This document shows positions 1 through 8,889 of a DNA stretch of 64,000 nucleotides, one piece after another (the stretch's first letter is position 1; each line of letters starts with the position of its first letter). Made by a program: the position numbers and the translations under genes. Origin of the DNA: Paenibacillus lemnae (lineage in GTDB: Bacteria > Bacillota > Bacilli > Paenibacillales > Paenibacillaceae). The DNA lies in the NCBI RefSeq assembly GCF_012933385.1, contig NZ_JABBPN010000021.1, forward strand, positions 24,305 to 88,304, given 5' to 3'. Below the pieces are notes generated by a model that was given only the letters and a program-made list of their open reading frames with translations, was not told where the DNA came from and did not search any database.

Positions 1-536
1 GTTGGTTCGTCAGCAATAATGAGGTCTGGTTCAAGCACCAAGGCAAGCGCGATCATGATCCGCTGCAGCATACCGCCTGACAGCTGATGGGGATACTTAT
101 TCATGATCTCCATCGGTTCCTTCAGCATCACACTTTTCATTGCGATACTCATATGACCTGCAGCCTCGTGCTTGTTCCAGCCAAAATGCTGCTTCAGCGT
201 TTCATACAAATGAACACCGACAACGGTAGAAGGGTCGAAGGCGCTCATGCCATGCTGCATGATCAAATACATGGTTTTTCCGCGCTTCTGCCTCATTTCC
301 TTGTCTGAGAGAAAACTCAAATTCTCCCCATGCAGCAGAATCTCCCCTGACTGAGATACCCAAGGCTTGTTTAACCTCATGATCGCTCTGCAGGTGACGG
401 ATTTCCCGCTTCCGCTTTCACCCACCACGGCCAGACAGCTCTCCGCATTCACCTTAAAGGAGCTGTCATGCAGGATCACTTCACCACTGCTTTTATCCCA
501 TACCTTCAAATGATTAACTTCCAGAAAATTGGGCAA
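1..536 (-). CDS. cntD: Opine-metallophore ABC transporter ATP-binding protein (CntD-like), C-terminus outside window
   Basis: This is the N-terminal 178 residues of an Opp/Dpp/Nik-type ATPase. Visible motifs are the Walker A segment GESGSGKS, the ABC signature LSGGM and the Walker B stretch LIIADEPT at the window edge. The ATPase would power the CntB/CntC permease pair encoded just upstream. I chose a TTG start (534-536) because AAGGAGGTGG lies 11 nt in front of it; it begins 3 nt past the cntC stop, so the two are translationally linked. In the staphylococcal locus a second ATPase gene (cntF) follows, so one probably lies beyond the left edge. The family is certain; the CntD role rests on operon context. 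Confidence 0.85.
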   Translation of the reverse strand, partial: MPNFLEVNHLKVWDKSSGEVILHDSSFKVNAESCLAVVGESGSGKSVTCRAIMRLNKPWVSQSGEILLHGENLSFLSDKEMRQKRGKTMYLIMQHGMSAFDPSTVVGVHLYETLKQHFGWNKHEAAGHMSIAMKSVMLKEPMEIMNKYPHQLSGGMLQRIMIALALVLEPDLIIADEP

Positions 537-539
537 AGA

Positions 540-1433
540 CTACGCCACCTCCTTCTCCTGAAGCCTTGGAGTGGTTGTTCCAGCAAAGTCACCGGCCTTG
601 TGTTTCGAGGTCCTTAATTTCGGGTTAAGCGCAACCTGTAAATAATCAGAAAAAAAATGGATGGCCGAAACAACAATCATAATACTCAGTGCCGGGGCCA
701 CCATAAATTCCGGTCTGGAGAACATGACCCCTCGTGCCTCATTCAGCATCATACCCCATTCGGCGTGCGGCGCCTGGATTCCAAGTCCTAGAAAAGAAAA
801 TCCGGAGATCTGCAAAATCATAGAGCCGAATGAGCTGCTGGCTGTGACCGCAATATCCGATAACGTGACTGGAACAATATGCCTGTATATAATCTTGAAA
901 GGCTTAACACCGATCGCTTTGGAGAATTTCACATAATCCGACTCACTATACTGCAAGACGGCTGTTCGTATAACACGTGCAAACCAGGCCCATTTCATCA
1001 GAATGAAGGCTGTTAATATATTTTCCAGACCTACGCCTAGAATGCCGACAATGGCCAGTGTCATTACCGTTCCTGGAAATGACAGCATCACATCGCAAAT
1101 TCGCATCAGCAGTGCATCGATCTTTCCTCTAAAGTATCCGGCGATGAAGCCCAGCATTGCTCCGATCCCGACGGAAACGGCCAAAGCTGCGAACACCCAC
1201 AAAATACTGGGACGAATGCCGTAGATTAAACGGGATAATATACATCTGCCCAGATGATCATTGCCTAACCAATATGTCCAGGAGCTGCCTGCATACCGGA
1301 GGACCATATGGACCTCGTAAGGATCGTGAGGTGCAATGAATGGAGCGAACAATCCTGTGACCATAACAAGTGATATGATGGAGAACGACAACAGGGCCAG
1401 CTTATCCTGCAGCATATTTTTCCACATCTTCAT
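540..1433 (-). CDS. cntC: Metal-opine ABC transporter permease CntC-like
   Basis: 297-residue inner-membrane permease of the OppC/DppC/NikC family. It has an N-terminal transmembrane helix (about residues 11-33), the periplasmic loop typical of the OppC N-domain, and a binding-protein-dependent transport domain from about residue 75 with the EAA-like coupling loop (AIGVKPFKIIYRHIVP). It pairs with the CntB-like permease encoded immediately upstream; the ATG directly follows that gene's TAG. On its own the protein could be a nickel or peptide permease. Its place in a cntKLMABCD order supports import of a metal-opine complex. Confidence 0.85.
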   Translation of the reverse strand: MKMWKNMLQDKLALLSFSIISLVMVTGLFAPFIAPHDPYEVHMVLRYAGSSWTYWLGNDHLGRCILSRLIYGIRPSILWVFAALAVSVGIGAMLGFIAGYFRGKIDALLMRICDVMLSFPGTVMTLAIVGILGVGLENILTAFILMKWAWFARVIRTAVLQYSESDYVKFSKAIGVKPFKIIYRHIVPVTLSDIAVTASSSFGSMILQISGFSFLGLGIQAPHAEWGMMLNEARGVMFSRPEFMVAPALSIMIVVSAIHFFSDYLQVALNPKLRTSKHKAGDFAGTTTPRLQEKEVA

Positions 1434-2372
1434 CTACAAGCCTTCTCTCAATTTCGGGTTTATTGCTGCATTGATCATGTCCGATACAGTGTTGAACAGG
1501 ACAAAGGCTGTGGCAAGCACAAGTACATACGCTTGAATCATTGGAAAATCCCGGCTTAGAATCGACTTCACACTAAGACTCCCAAGGCCCGGCCAAGCAA
1601 ACATGTTCTCGACTACTACAGTGCTTCCCAGAATAATTGGAACCGCCATGCAGAATACAGAAACGGCGACCTGAAGTGAGTTCCTTAATATGGTCTTCGT
1701 AATTTTATGCTCAGGTAAACCGCATGCTCTGCCGTACATCACATAATTCTCATTCAGATTATTGAGCATGGAGCTTCGAATAATCCGGAAGTAGAGACCT
1801 GCATAACTGACTGCAATGACAATCACTGGCAAGATGTAGCTGGATAACGAGTTCATTCCGCTTGTCGGCAGGAGATCCAGCTTCACAGAGAACAGCCAGA
1901 TCAGAATCGCCGCCAGCGCGTAAGAAGGCATTGCGGTCACAAAGAATGAAATTCCCCTTACGGTTTTATCTGTCATTTTACCTTCTCTTAATGCGCACAC
2001 AACACCCAATACGATAGACAGCACAATGATCAACAGCGCTGAAACCATCGTCAACTTTACGGTATTAAGAAAGGCAGGGGCCAGGAGTGACCATACCGGC
2101 TGCCCTGTGACGTAAGAATCTCCGAAATCCAGCTGCAAGCAGGAAGCAAACCACGCCAGATAACGGATCAGGAAGGGCTGATCCAATCCCAGCTCCTGCT
2201 TGGTCTGGACCATAAGTTCCTCCGTAATGACTGGCACACCCTGAGCCTGCAGGACCACCTCAGCCGGATCCAAAGGAGACAAATGAATCAGCACAAAGGT
2301 CAGAAATGAGATGATCAGGAGCAGCGGAATGGATATTAAAAAACGTTTGATCATGTATTTATACATAGACAT
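1434..2372 (-). CDS. cntB: Metal-opine ABC transporter permease CntB-like
   Basis: 312-residue permease of the OppB/DppB/NikB family with six predicted transmembrane segments. The N-terminal helix (about residues 9-31) is followed by the family-typical LDPAE segment. The cytoplasmic coupling loop is around ACGLPEHKITKTILRNSL, and the NPKLREG tail is characteristic. It lies 19 nt downstream of the cntA-like binding protein and abuts cntC. It should form a heterodimer with CntC in the membrane. Confidence 0.85.
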   Translation of the reverse strand: MSMYKYMIKRFLISIPLLLIISFLTFVLIHLSPLDPAEVVLQAQGVPVITEELMVQTKQELGLDQPFLIRYLAWFASCLQLDFGDSYVTGQPVWSLLAPAFLNTVKLTMVSALLIIVLSIVLGVVCALREGKMTDKTVRGISFFVTAMPSYALAAILIWLFSVKLDLLPTSGMNSLSSYILPVIVIAVSYAGLYFRIIRSSMLNNLNENYVMYGRACGLPEHKITKTILRNSLQVAVSVFCMAVPIILGSTVVVENMFAWPGLGSLSVKSILSRDFPMIQAYVLVLATAFVLFNTVSDMINAAINPKLREGL

Positions 2373-2391
2373 CTCCTCTGGTTAAGCAGCA

Positions 2392-3990
2392 TTACTTAAA
2401 GCTCATACGCTCAAATGGCAGCTCGAACTGAGTTTGTTTAAAGGTAATGTCCTGCAGATCTGCTGGAGCTACAATCGTGACACTGCCGTTAGTCAAAGGG
2501 ATAAAGACTGCTTCATCGTGTACCATCGTCAGAATATCCTTGTAAAGTGCTTCTCGTGATGGCTCATCCTTGGATACCATGACCTCTTCAATCTTTTGAT
2601 ACAGCTGGTCTGCGTTTGACATGCCCTTGGTGGTGTGCAGATATGAAGCATCGGATGTAAAGGCTGATATCGTGCTTTGTGGATCGTATGCGAGTCCCCA
2701 GGTCTGATTAAACAGCAGATCGTAATCCCCCGTTGATCTCCGGTTAGCAATCGATGAGGATTCCTCCCCGACCAGTTCCATCTGCACGCCGATCGTTTTT
2801 AAGGAGCTCTGAATAAACTCAGCCTGCGTCTTCTGCGAATTGGAATGAATATCGAAATAAACCTTCATAGCCAGCGGATTTCCATTTTTGCTCCGTACAG
2901 CTTGACCTTCTTCTACAATCCAGCCTGCTTCTTCAAGAAGTGTCTTTGCTTTCTCTGGATCATAAGCGCGCTTTTGCAAGTCAATATCAGCGTAGTTCAC
3001 GTTGGATGAGAAAAGGGTTTCCGCAGGTGATTCAGAACCGTTCATAATCTGCTTGCTGATCGTCTCGCGGTCTACGGCATGCCAGATGGCTTCACGCACA
3101 GCCTTTTCACTCACGGGATGACCGGATTTGCTGCTGTTGACGACAATCATCTTAGTGTTCATCGGCTCACTCCGAACGATCTGATAATTACCGGAATCTG
3201 CTAATGTGTTCATCGCTTCCACATCCAGACTGTCAGTACCTCGGTCATCTGTGAAGACAAAATTCACTTCCCCTTTTTGCAGCGCCAAATACGTTGTTTC
3301 TCCGGCTGGAAGAACCTTGGATGTGATTTTTTTGATCGATGGTGCTCCCCCCCAATAGTTTTCATTGGCTTCGAAAGTAGCGTATTGATCAACCTGATGT
3401 TCCTTTAGGATGTATGGACCGGTGCCATTGAAGCTGCTGACCCCATCCTTGGTTTCGCCATTGATAAAACTTTTGGGCGAGATAAACACATAAGGTCTGG
3501 TCATGGACAACTCAACTAGTGCAGGATAATAAGCTTCCGACAATCTCAGCTCCACGGTATGTTCATCGATGACATTGCAGCTCTCGATCTTGGTAGACAG
3601 CTTGATCCAGGAATGCTTACTGGCATTGCTCTGCACAGCCTCAATATTTTGCTTCACGGCTTCAGCATTAAAGGGCGCTCCGTCGTGAAACGTTACATCC
3701 TTTCTCAGATGAAAGGTATATACTTTGCCGTCTTGCGAAATGTCCCAGGATTCGGCGAGCAGAGGCTTGATTCCTCCCTTGGTGTTTTCCACGAGTGATT
3801 CATAGACCTTCCCTTGTGCCGGCATTGAGCCTGGATACAAATGCGGGTTCATATCGTTAATATCTTTGGAAGAGGCATAGATGATTTCTTTCGGCGTGTT
3901 CTCGGACCCGCCTGCTGTAGATTTTTCGCTGCAGCCTGCAATCAGAACCAGGGCTGCGGTAATTAATGATGTGAACATTCTTTTTTTCAC
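2392..3990 (-). CDS. cntA: Metal-opine substrate-binding lipoprotein CntA-like (SBP_bac_5 family)
   Basis: Extracellular solute-binding lipoprotein of the NikA/OppA fold, about 532 residues. The start is the GTG at 3988-3990, preceded by TTAGGAGGAAG at 7 nt; an upstream ATG inside the end of cntM has no comparable site and would bury the signal peptide. The signal peptide ends in the lipobox LIAGC, so the mature protein is lipid-anchored. The mature N-terminus (SSKDINDMNPHLYPG) and the segment RKDVTFHDGAPFNAEAVKQN are typical of SBP family 5. It lies 28 nt behind cntM and leads the transport half of the operon. By analogy with S. aureus CntA it should capture staphylopine-type metal complexes; nickel or peptide binding is the alternative. 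Confidence 0.85.
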   Translation of the reverse strand: MKKRMFTSLITAALVLIAGCSEKSTAGGSENTPKEIIYASSKDINDMNPHLYPGSMPAQGKVYESLVENTKGGIKPLLAESWDISQDGKVYTFHLRKDVTFHDGAPFNAEAVKQNIEAVQSNASKHSWIKLSTKIESCNVIDEHTVELRLSEAYYPALVELSMTRPYVFISPKSFINGETKDGVSSFNGTGPYILKEHQVDQYATFEANENYWGGAPSIKKITSKVLPAGETTYLALQKGEVNFVFTDDRGTDSLDVEAMNTLADSGNYQIVRSEPMNTKMIVVNSSKSGHPVSEKAVREAIWHAVDRETISKQIMNGSESPAETLFSSNVNYADIDLQKRAYDPEKAKTLLEEAGWIVEEGQAVRSKNGNPLAMKVYFDIHSNSQKTQAEFIQSSLKTIGVQMELVGEESSSIANRRSTGDYDLLFNQTWGLAYDPQSTISAFTSDASYLHTTKGMSNADQLYQKIEEVMVSKDEPSREALYKDILTMVHDEAVFIPLTNGSVTIVAPADLQDITFKQTQFELPFERMSFK

Positions 3991-4018
3991 GTTAAAACTT
4001 CCTCCTAATGGGTGCAAT

Positions 4019-5377
4019 TTATGATGTGCTTGCTTCCAGCAGTGTTTCAATTTCACGGCAAATCATCGTGACATCCTCTTCAAAGCTCTGAACGAGAAAG
4101 GCATTGGACAGCCGAACATCAGACTTGGCGGCAGCAGCTGTTTGAAGCTTATGCTCGTAGGCCGATATAAACTGGTCGATCATGGGACAGTCCACCTGCA
4201 GAAAGCGCGCGATCCCTTGTATGATTTTGATCCGGTAATAATCCTCTTTCGGCATTCTCGGGACTTCCAGCTCCCCATCTCTGTTGACAAACAACGTTCG
4301 GATTGGAACTGCTGAAAAATCAAAATACCTACCTTCAGCATCCGGCTCTGAGAATGGGTCTATCAATAAGGACGTATAACGGACATACAGCAAATACTGC
4401 TGATGGATGGAATCCAGTTCCGTGAAATGGTCAATGTCCTGCCTGGACAAGCTCTCTGGCCGTACCGGATAATTATCGTCGGTCATAAACTGAAGGAGAT
4501 TTACACCTTTGAGACTCATCTTCTCTACAACGGACGTGATTTCTTTCCACAGGGCCAGCATAGTACTGATCAGTGTCTGAGTTATAGGTCCTTCGGGAAA
4601 CATTTTGTATACATACTTCCGGACGCTGTTATCTCCAAAAATGGCGTTTAATGAAAACTCATTCATGAACAGCGGCGGATGAACATATAACGAAATGTTT
4701 CTTGTTTCTGCTTCTATCGGTGAGTCCATGACGCCAAGTGTTAAGCCTAACGATTGAAGCAGTTCACTCCAGCGGCTTATCGCTTGGGATGACTTATGCG
4801 TCGAACCGATGTACAATTTTTTCTTCACGCCTGTGGTGATCACCTGATGTCCCGGTTTGTCGTCTTTCCACCTTGTATCCCCTAAGTACGTGGAGAAGCT
4901 GATGACTTCGGCTTTACTTTCAAGAGTACTTAAATAATGTTTGACCAGGCTGTTTGAGCCAAGCGTAGGTGAGACTAATAGGAGAGTTTGTGCTTGCTTG
5001 AGAACATCTCGGTGTATCTTTTTTAACACTTCAATGTAAGCATCAGTCGTTACGGCGAGGATTAAAGTATCCCATGCCCCTGACACTTGCTCATACCCCT
5101 GAAAAATATGATCGATTACGCATTCACCTTTAAGCGGTAAATGTGCATCATTTTGCACCTCGGCTGAAATAAGATAGCCCTTTTTCTCAAGCGACTTGAA
5201 CAGGGTCTCTGAGCGGACAGACACCCTCCCGGCGATTCCTACACAAGCCTTCCATTTCTGCTTCATCAAGACAGCCAATTGGAGTGAAGCGGGTCCGGTG
5301 CCTAAGATCAGCACGCTTTGAGTGTTATCTGCTCCCGGTGTGCAATCTGCCGGTAAATGTTCTCTATGTATGTTCAT
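4019..5377 (-). CDS. cntM: Opine dehydrogenase CntM (staphylopine/bacillopaline synthase family)
   Basis: Catalyses the last step of metallophore assembly: reductive condensation of the CntL product with an alpha-keto acid. The Rossmann motif ILGTGP is near residues 24-29 and the C-terminal two-thirds carry opine dehydrogenase signatures such as LYVHPPLFMNEFS and DPFSEPDAEGRYFDFSAVP. Residue R51 (in IAGR) aligns with Arg33 of S. aureus CntM, which favours NADPH. D167 (in STYLGDTR) aligns with Asp150, which selects pyruvate over alpha-ketoglutarate. The N-terminus is about 18 residues longer than the staphylococcal protein. It overlaps cntL by 4 nt (ATGA). Confidence 0.93.
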   Translation of the reverse strand: MNIHREHLPADCTPGADNTQSVLILGTGPASLQLAVLMKQKWKACVGIAGRVSVRSETLFKSLEKKGYLISAEVQNDAHLPLKGECVIDHIFQGYEQVSGAWDTLILAVTTDAYIEVLKKIHRDVLKQAQTLLLVSPTLGSNSLVKHYLSTLESKAEVISFSTYLGDTRWKDDKPGHQVITTGVKKKLYIGSTHKSSQAISRWSELLQSLGLTLGVMDSPIEAETRNISLYVHPPLFMNEFSLNAIFGDNSVRKYVYKMFPEGPITQTLISTMLALWKEITSVVEKMSLKGVNLLQFMTDDNYPVRPESLSRQDIDHFTELDSIHQQYLLYVRYTSLLIDPFSEPDAEGRYFDFSAVPIRTLFVNRDGELEVPRMPKEDYYRIKIIQGIARFLQVDCPMIDQFISAYEHKLQTAAAAKSDVRLSNAFLVQSFEEDVTMICREIETLLEASTS

Positions 5378-6177
5378 TGTTCGCTCTTCCGGTACAACGC
5401 AATGTCGAAGACCTGTTGAGGCTGTGAAACATTATGGACCATGGTCCATTGTGAAGAATCCACATCTTGTAGGGGATAATTAAACAGTGATTTCAGGCCG
5501 TCTCCGTATCGCATCGCGATGACGACATCTTCCCGAGATAAGGCATGAAGCTGGCTCAGCAGCTGAAATTTCTCTTTGATCGTCGAGGCAAATACGATAT
5601 GAGTCGCTTCCCTCGTGAATGGCAGCTGATCCACTGTCACCTGTTCGATGCGTATGTCTAGAGAATCTCCTAGCAGCGTAATAACCTGTCTTGCCAGTTC
5701 ATTTGCTTCCGGGTCAATATCGATACCTACCACTTCTGCACCTGTACGTTCAGCGATAAGCAGTGGTGTCATCGGGAAGGCACCTGATCCGATCATAAGC
5801 ACCTTGGAATCCGATGAGATCTCAAAACTGCCAAATTCGGTTTCAATGCAGGATTCAATATTACTGAAATAGTCTGCAATCTCATTTCTGTTTTTCAGAA
5901 GTTCAGCAGCACGGTGCTTTTCCATTGCCCAAACGCAGTAAGCAGACTGCTCTCTTAGCTGAGAAACGATGCTGCTGAAACGAAGATCAGAATTTTGCTG
6001 TACAGACTCCCAGAGAATTTCGTAATCACGGTTCAATACAAATGAAGTAAACGCACCAATGACGTTTTCCATCTCCTCATAATTTTCTTTTCCTTGCTGA
6101 AACGACAAATTAAGTTCACGGAATTGCTGGAGAAAAGAATTCAGCTGCTGCAGCAAGACTTCTTCTGTTGTTATCAA
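5374..6177 (-). CDS. cntL: Nicotianamine synthase-like aminobutanoyltransferase CntL
   Basis: 267-residue S-adenosylmethionine-dependent enzyme expected to transfer an aminobutyrate unit from SAM to histidine. The SAM-binding Rossmann core is visible: VLMIGSGAFPMTPLLI followed by AEVVGIDIDPEA, as in nicotianamine synthases. The start is TTG, with GGGGG 10 nt upstream. It overlaps the cntM start by 4 nt and follows cntK by 25 nt, so the three biosynthetic enzymes are co-translated. A lone sequence could be called a class I methyltransferase; the context and length settle the assignment. Confidence 0.92.
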   Translation of the reverse strand: MITTEEVLLQQLNSFLQQFRELNLSFQQGKENYEEMENVIGAFTSFVLNRDYEILWESVQQNSDLRFSSIVSQLREQSAYCVWAMEKHRAAELLKNRNEIADYFSNIESCIETEFGSFEISSDSKVLMIGSGAFPMTPLLIAERTGAEVVGIDIDPEANELARQVITLLGDSLDIRIEQVTVDQLPFTREATHIVFASTIKEKFQLLSQLHALSREDVVIAMRYGDGLKSLFNYPLQDVDSSQWTMVHNVSQPQQVFDIALYRKSEQ

Positions 6178-6202
6178 ACTTTTCTAACCCCCTGTCCTGT
6201 TC

Positions 6203-7024
6203 TTATACATAGGCGATGCCCGCAGCCGAAATGTCGACATGACCTTGGATTGATAAACCGAAAATTCTGCCATTATCGTATTGAGCCCATACCTCCATGC
6301 TTCCGCCCGGTTGTCGGATATGGATATGTAAACTGATTTCCGCTTCTGCTGCCAGAAAAGCTCCCAAGGCCGCTGCGCCGGAACCGCATCCCCGCTCCCA
6401 AACCAGGGAATCTGCTTCCGGGATGTAGATCAAGGGGGTCATCTCACGGGATTGACTTTGGTACAGCATGATGCCAACAGCGCTCTCTCCTTGCAGCAGA
6501 TCTGGTGAAGTAATTAACTTCTGTGCCATGGCTTTGGTTCTTTCATCCACACAGGGAGGCTGCAAAATAACATGCACAATCCCCGAAAATCGAATCACTG
6601 CCGCTGGAACATGACATCCATCAATCAGAAACGATGTCTTTACAATTGAGGATGGGAGCGGCATATCCACTTTGCAGGTGAACCCACTCGGATCAGCTTT
6701 CACCTGGCAGAGCAGCAGCGAATGAGAGCCGGATACCTCAAGTGGAATTAACAACTGCTCACCGGGCAGCAGGTTTTGCTTCCATGCCATTACAACGGCC
6801 AGCGACATGGCAGCATTCCCGCAGAACTCTCCAGCCATCATATGCAGCCTGGCCCACGCACCATCACTTCGAGGAGCTTCAATGAATCCGACCTGCTCTG
6901 CAAAAACATGATCATATGCCATTAGGCGGGATGCGACTTCTTGATAGCAGTCTCGATGGTGATGACTCTCAACAAGAATTGTCATGTTTTGAGTCGGGTT
7001 GGTTTTGATAAACTTCACTTCCAT
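6203..7024 (-). CDS. cntK: Histidine racemase CntK (DapF-fold epimerase)
   Basis: 273 residues, the same length as S. aureus CntK. It is a PLP-independent racemase of the diaminopimelate-epimerase fold that converts L-His to D-His for metallophore assembly. The two catalytic cysteines expected of the fold are present: C68 in GEFCGNA and C213 in ERGCGSGAA. True DapF is unlikely because the gene heads the metallophore operon. It is the first gene after the promoter and Zur box. Its presence means the histidine moiety should be D-His, unlike in pseudopaline producers, which lack cntK. Confidence 0.9.
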   Translation of the reverse strand: MEVKFIKTNPTQNMTILVESHHHRDCYQEVASRLMAYDHVFAEQVGFIEAPRSDGAWARLHMMAGEFCGNAAMSLAVVMAWKQNLLPGEQLLIPLEVSGSHSLLLCQVKADPSGFTCKVDMPLPSSIVKTSFLIDGCHVPAAVIRFSGIVHVILQPPCVDERTKAMAQKLITSPDLLQGESAVGIMLYQSQSREMTPLIYIPEADSLVWERGCGSGAAALGAFLAAEAEISLHIHIRQPGGSMEVWAQYDNGRIFGLSIQGHVDISAAGIAYV

Positions 7025-7108
7025 TCCGCACGTCTCACCCCATAATCAATAAGATTGCGTGTTTAGTACTCCAAATCATGATGGACGAAGGTGACTCTTT
7101 GCACTTAT

Positions 7109-7123
7109 TAGTAATAATTACGA
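7109..7123. promoter_or_regulatory. Zur box in front of the cnt operon
   Basis: The sequence TAGTAATAATTACGA matches the Bacillus Zur consensus TCGTAATNATTACGA at all but one defined position and is a near-perfect 7-1-7 palindrome. It lies 15 nt downstream of the -10 element of the cntK promoter, at or just after the transcription start, a position suited to zinc-dependent repression. Fur and PerR boxes have the same layout but differ at the positions next to the outer ends (GA and TA instead of CG); the intact CGA on one side favours Zur. Confidence 0.8.
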
Positions 7124-7138
7124 TTAAGATTAGAAATA

Positions 7139-7167
7139 ACTATAATCCCAGCTATTTACATTGTCAA
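7139..7167 (-). promoter_or_regulatory. Sigma-A promoter of the cnt operon
   Basis: On the minus strand TTGACA (7162-7167) and TATAGT (7139-7144) are separated by exactly 17 nt. Transcription would begin near 7130-7133, directly upstream of the Zur box, and run into cntK. Confidence 0.8.
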
Positions 7168-7213
7168 CAATAAATTTGCTGTGCCTCGTGCTCGACTTAT
7201 CAATACAAAACAA

Positions 7214-7238
7214 AAAAGCCGCGAAAATCGCGGCTTTT
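7214..7238 (-). terminator. Terminator after the GH43 gene
   Basis: AAAAGCCGCGA and TCGCGGCTTTT form an 11-bp stem with a 3-nt loop. The minus strand continues into a T run, so it ends the GH43 transcript and insulates it from the cnt promoter. Confidence 0.85.
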
Positions 7239-7250
7239 AGGCTAACTTAA

Positions 7251-8816
7251 TTAAATGAATTTGTACTCGAACCATTCGAAATGAGCGGGACTCTGGGCTT
7301 TTTTCCCGTTCCCCGTGGCATACATTGCAAAATAAACACCTGTAAATCCGCCAGCCACCTCTGTTCCCAGAAACGCACACTCGCCTTCTCCAATCAGAGT
7401 CGTAACGGATGGATTGCTTTCTTTCGCATATCCGAATTTGTATGTTTTCTCATCTGCCTGAATACTTAAAATCACACGATCCTGATTCCATTCCTGCTCA
7501 TGCTCAACCTTCCACAAGCTTCCGATCCGGCGTCTCTGAATCAGTTTCCGCTGACCGCCGTCATTTAATATGGCGATTTCATAATGGAACTTCTCATTTG
7601 CCCTTATCGTTAATCCAGCCTCTTCCCCTTCATTCTCGGGATTGAATTCCAGTAAAGCGGACACGCTGCAGTCAAAGTGACGCTGTCTCTGGCCGACAAA
7701 AGCTGGTGAATCCACATCATTTAACGTGACGGCTGAACCTCTCAATGTCAAAGATCCCGGCTTCTCAGTCAAGGACCAGTCTTGGGAATACGGATTGCGT
7801 AGGAAATTCCATGAGAGTGAAAGTTCCGGTGTATCAAAATCATCGCGGATGGTTTCGTTCGATGAGACAGCCTTAGGTGCATAGCCACCCGGCAAGCGGT
7901 TCGTACTCATCTCTTCTGATACCGTTCCTTGATCGCCTATAACTGGCCAGCCCTGCTCATTCCAAGTAACCGGAGCAAGATAGGTTTCCCGGCCCAAATG
8001 GTGACTTCTCGGATAACCGATCGGCCGAATGCCGAGAAACACAGCCCACCAGTCACCATGCTCTGTCTGTACGAAGTCGGCGTGACCTGTAGCCTGAATG
8101 AAATAAGATTGACTTCGATGCGTCAGAATCGGGTTGCCGGGGCAGGATTCATAAGGTCCTTCAGGCTGCTTGCTTCGGGCGATCGTAACCATGTGACCAT
8201 ACTCTGTACCGCCCTCGGCGATCATTAAATAATAATAATCACCGATCTTGTACATATGCGGAGCTTCGGGATACTGGCCCCCAGTTCCTGTCCAGATACG
8301 CTTGTAATCCGTCAAACGCTCCCCTGTATGTATATCAATCCGGCTTTGATATGCACCATCCCCGCCATAACTTGTCGTAAAGTAGACGGAACCGTCTTCG
8401 TCAAAGAACAGGTCCGGATCAATCCCCGGCTGATCCACCCAGATTGGATCCGACCACTCTCCCGCCGGATCTTCAGCTGTGACATAAAAATTACCGCGGT
8501 CTGAAACATTGGTTGTCACCATATAAAAGAGGTTGTTATGATATCGCAGTGTTGGTGCATAAATTCCGCCAGAGCTGCCTGTCTTATTCAGTTTTAACTG
8601 TGAAGGCCGGGTAAGGCAGTATCCGATCTGATTCCAGTCCACCAGGTTCTTGCTTTTGAAGATAGGCACTCCAGGAAAGTACTCAAACGTACTTGTGATC
8701 AGATAATACGTGTCCCCTACCCTGCAGATGCTTGGATCGGGATGAAAACCGCTCAAGATCGGGTTTTTGTATGTTACCGTTTTTAACTGTTCTTTAGTGT
8801 GCTGATGCGTGTTCAT
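7251..8816 (-). CDS. Glycoside hydrolase family 43 (beta-xylosidase / alpha-arabinofuranosidase-like)
   Basis: 521 residues without a signal peptide, so probably cytoplasmic and acting on imported oligosaccharides. The five-bladed propeller domain starts at NPILSGFHPDPSICR, which holds the family's catalytic base Asp. The PGIDPDLFFDEDG stretch carries the pKa-modulating Asp and QYPEAPHMYK the catalytic acid Glu. From about residue 330 a beta-sandwich domain follows, as in XynB-type GH43 enzymes. The start has AGAGGAGAGA 9 nt upstream. It is monocistronic with its own terminator. Xylosidase versus arabinofuranosidase cannot be decided here. Confidence 0.9.
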   Translation of the reverse strand: MNTHQHTKEQLKTVTYKNPILSGFHPDPSICRVGDTYYLITSTFEYFPGVPIFKSKNLVDWNQIGYCLTRPSQLKLNKTGSSGGIYAPTLRYHNNLFYMVTTNVSDRGNFYVTAEDPAGEWSDPIWVDQPGIDPDLFFDEDGSVYFTTSYGGDGAYQSRIDIHTGERLTDYKRIWTGTGGQYPEAPHMYKIGDYYYLMIAEGGTEYGHMVTIARSKQPEGPYESCPGNPILTHRSQSYFIQATGHADFVQTEHGDWWAVFLGIRPIGYPRSHHLGRETYLAPVTWNEQGWPVIGDQGTVSEEMSTNRLPGGYAPKAVSSNETIRDDFDTPELSLSWNFLRNPYSQDWSLTEKPGSLTLRGSAVTLNDVDSPAFVGQRQRHFDCSVSALLEFNPENEGEEAGLTIRANEKFHYEIAILNDGGQRKLIQRRRIGSLWKVEHEQEWNQDRVILSIQADEKTYKFGYAKESNPSVTTLIGEGECAFLGTEVAGGFTGVYFAMYATGNGKKAQSPAHFEWFEYKFI

Positions 8817-8842
8817 ATTTGTATCTCTCCTCTCTGTTCGTG

Positions 8843-8872
8843 ATTATAACACCGATAGTAAACGGTTTCTAC
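8843..8872 (-). promoter_or_regulatory. Possible GH43 promoter with LacI-like operator
   Basis: On the minus strand a TATAAT (8843-8848) precedes the GH43 start, but no good -35 is spaced from it. Overlapping the -35 position is an imperfect palindrome on the plus strand, AGTAAACGGTTTCTAC (8857-8872), resembling LacI/GalR-family operators. Repression by a sugar-responsive LacI protein is inferred. Confidence 0.35.
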
Positions 8873-8889
8873 ATGAAAGAATTCATCAA

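Noticed and set aside
2392..6177. Reading the cnt genes as a nickel transporter plus an unrelated dehydrogenase and methyltransferase
   Set aside because: The gene order, the overlaps between cntL and cntM, the racemase cysteines and the Zur box fit a single metallophore operon.
7025..7108. Possible second metal-regulator box in the cntK leader
   Set aside because: No palindrome comparable to the Zur box is present in this stretch.
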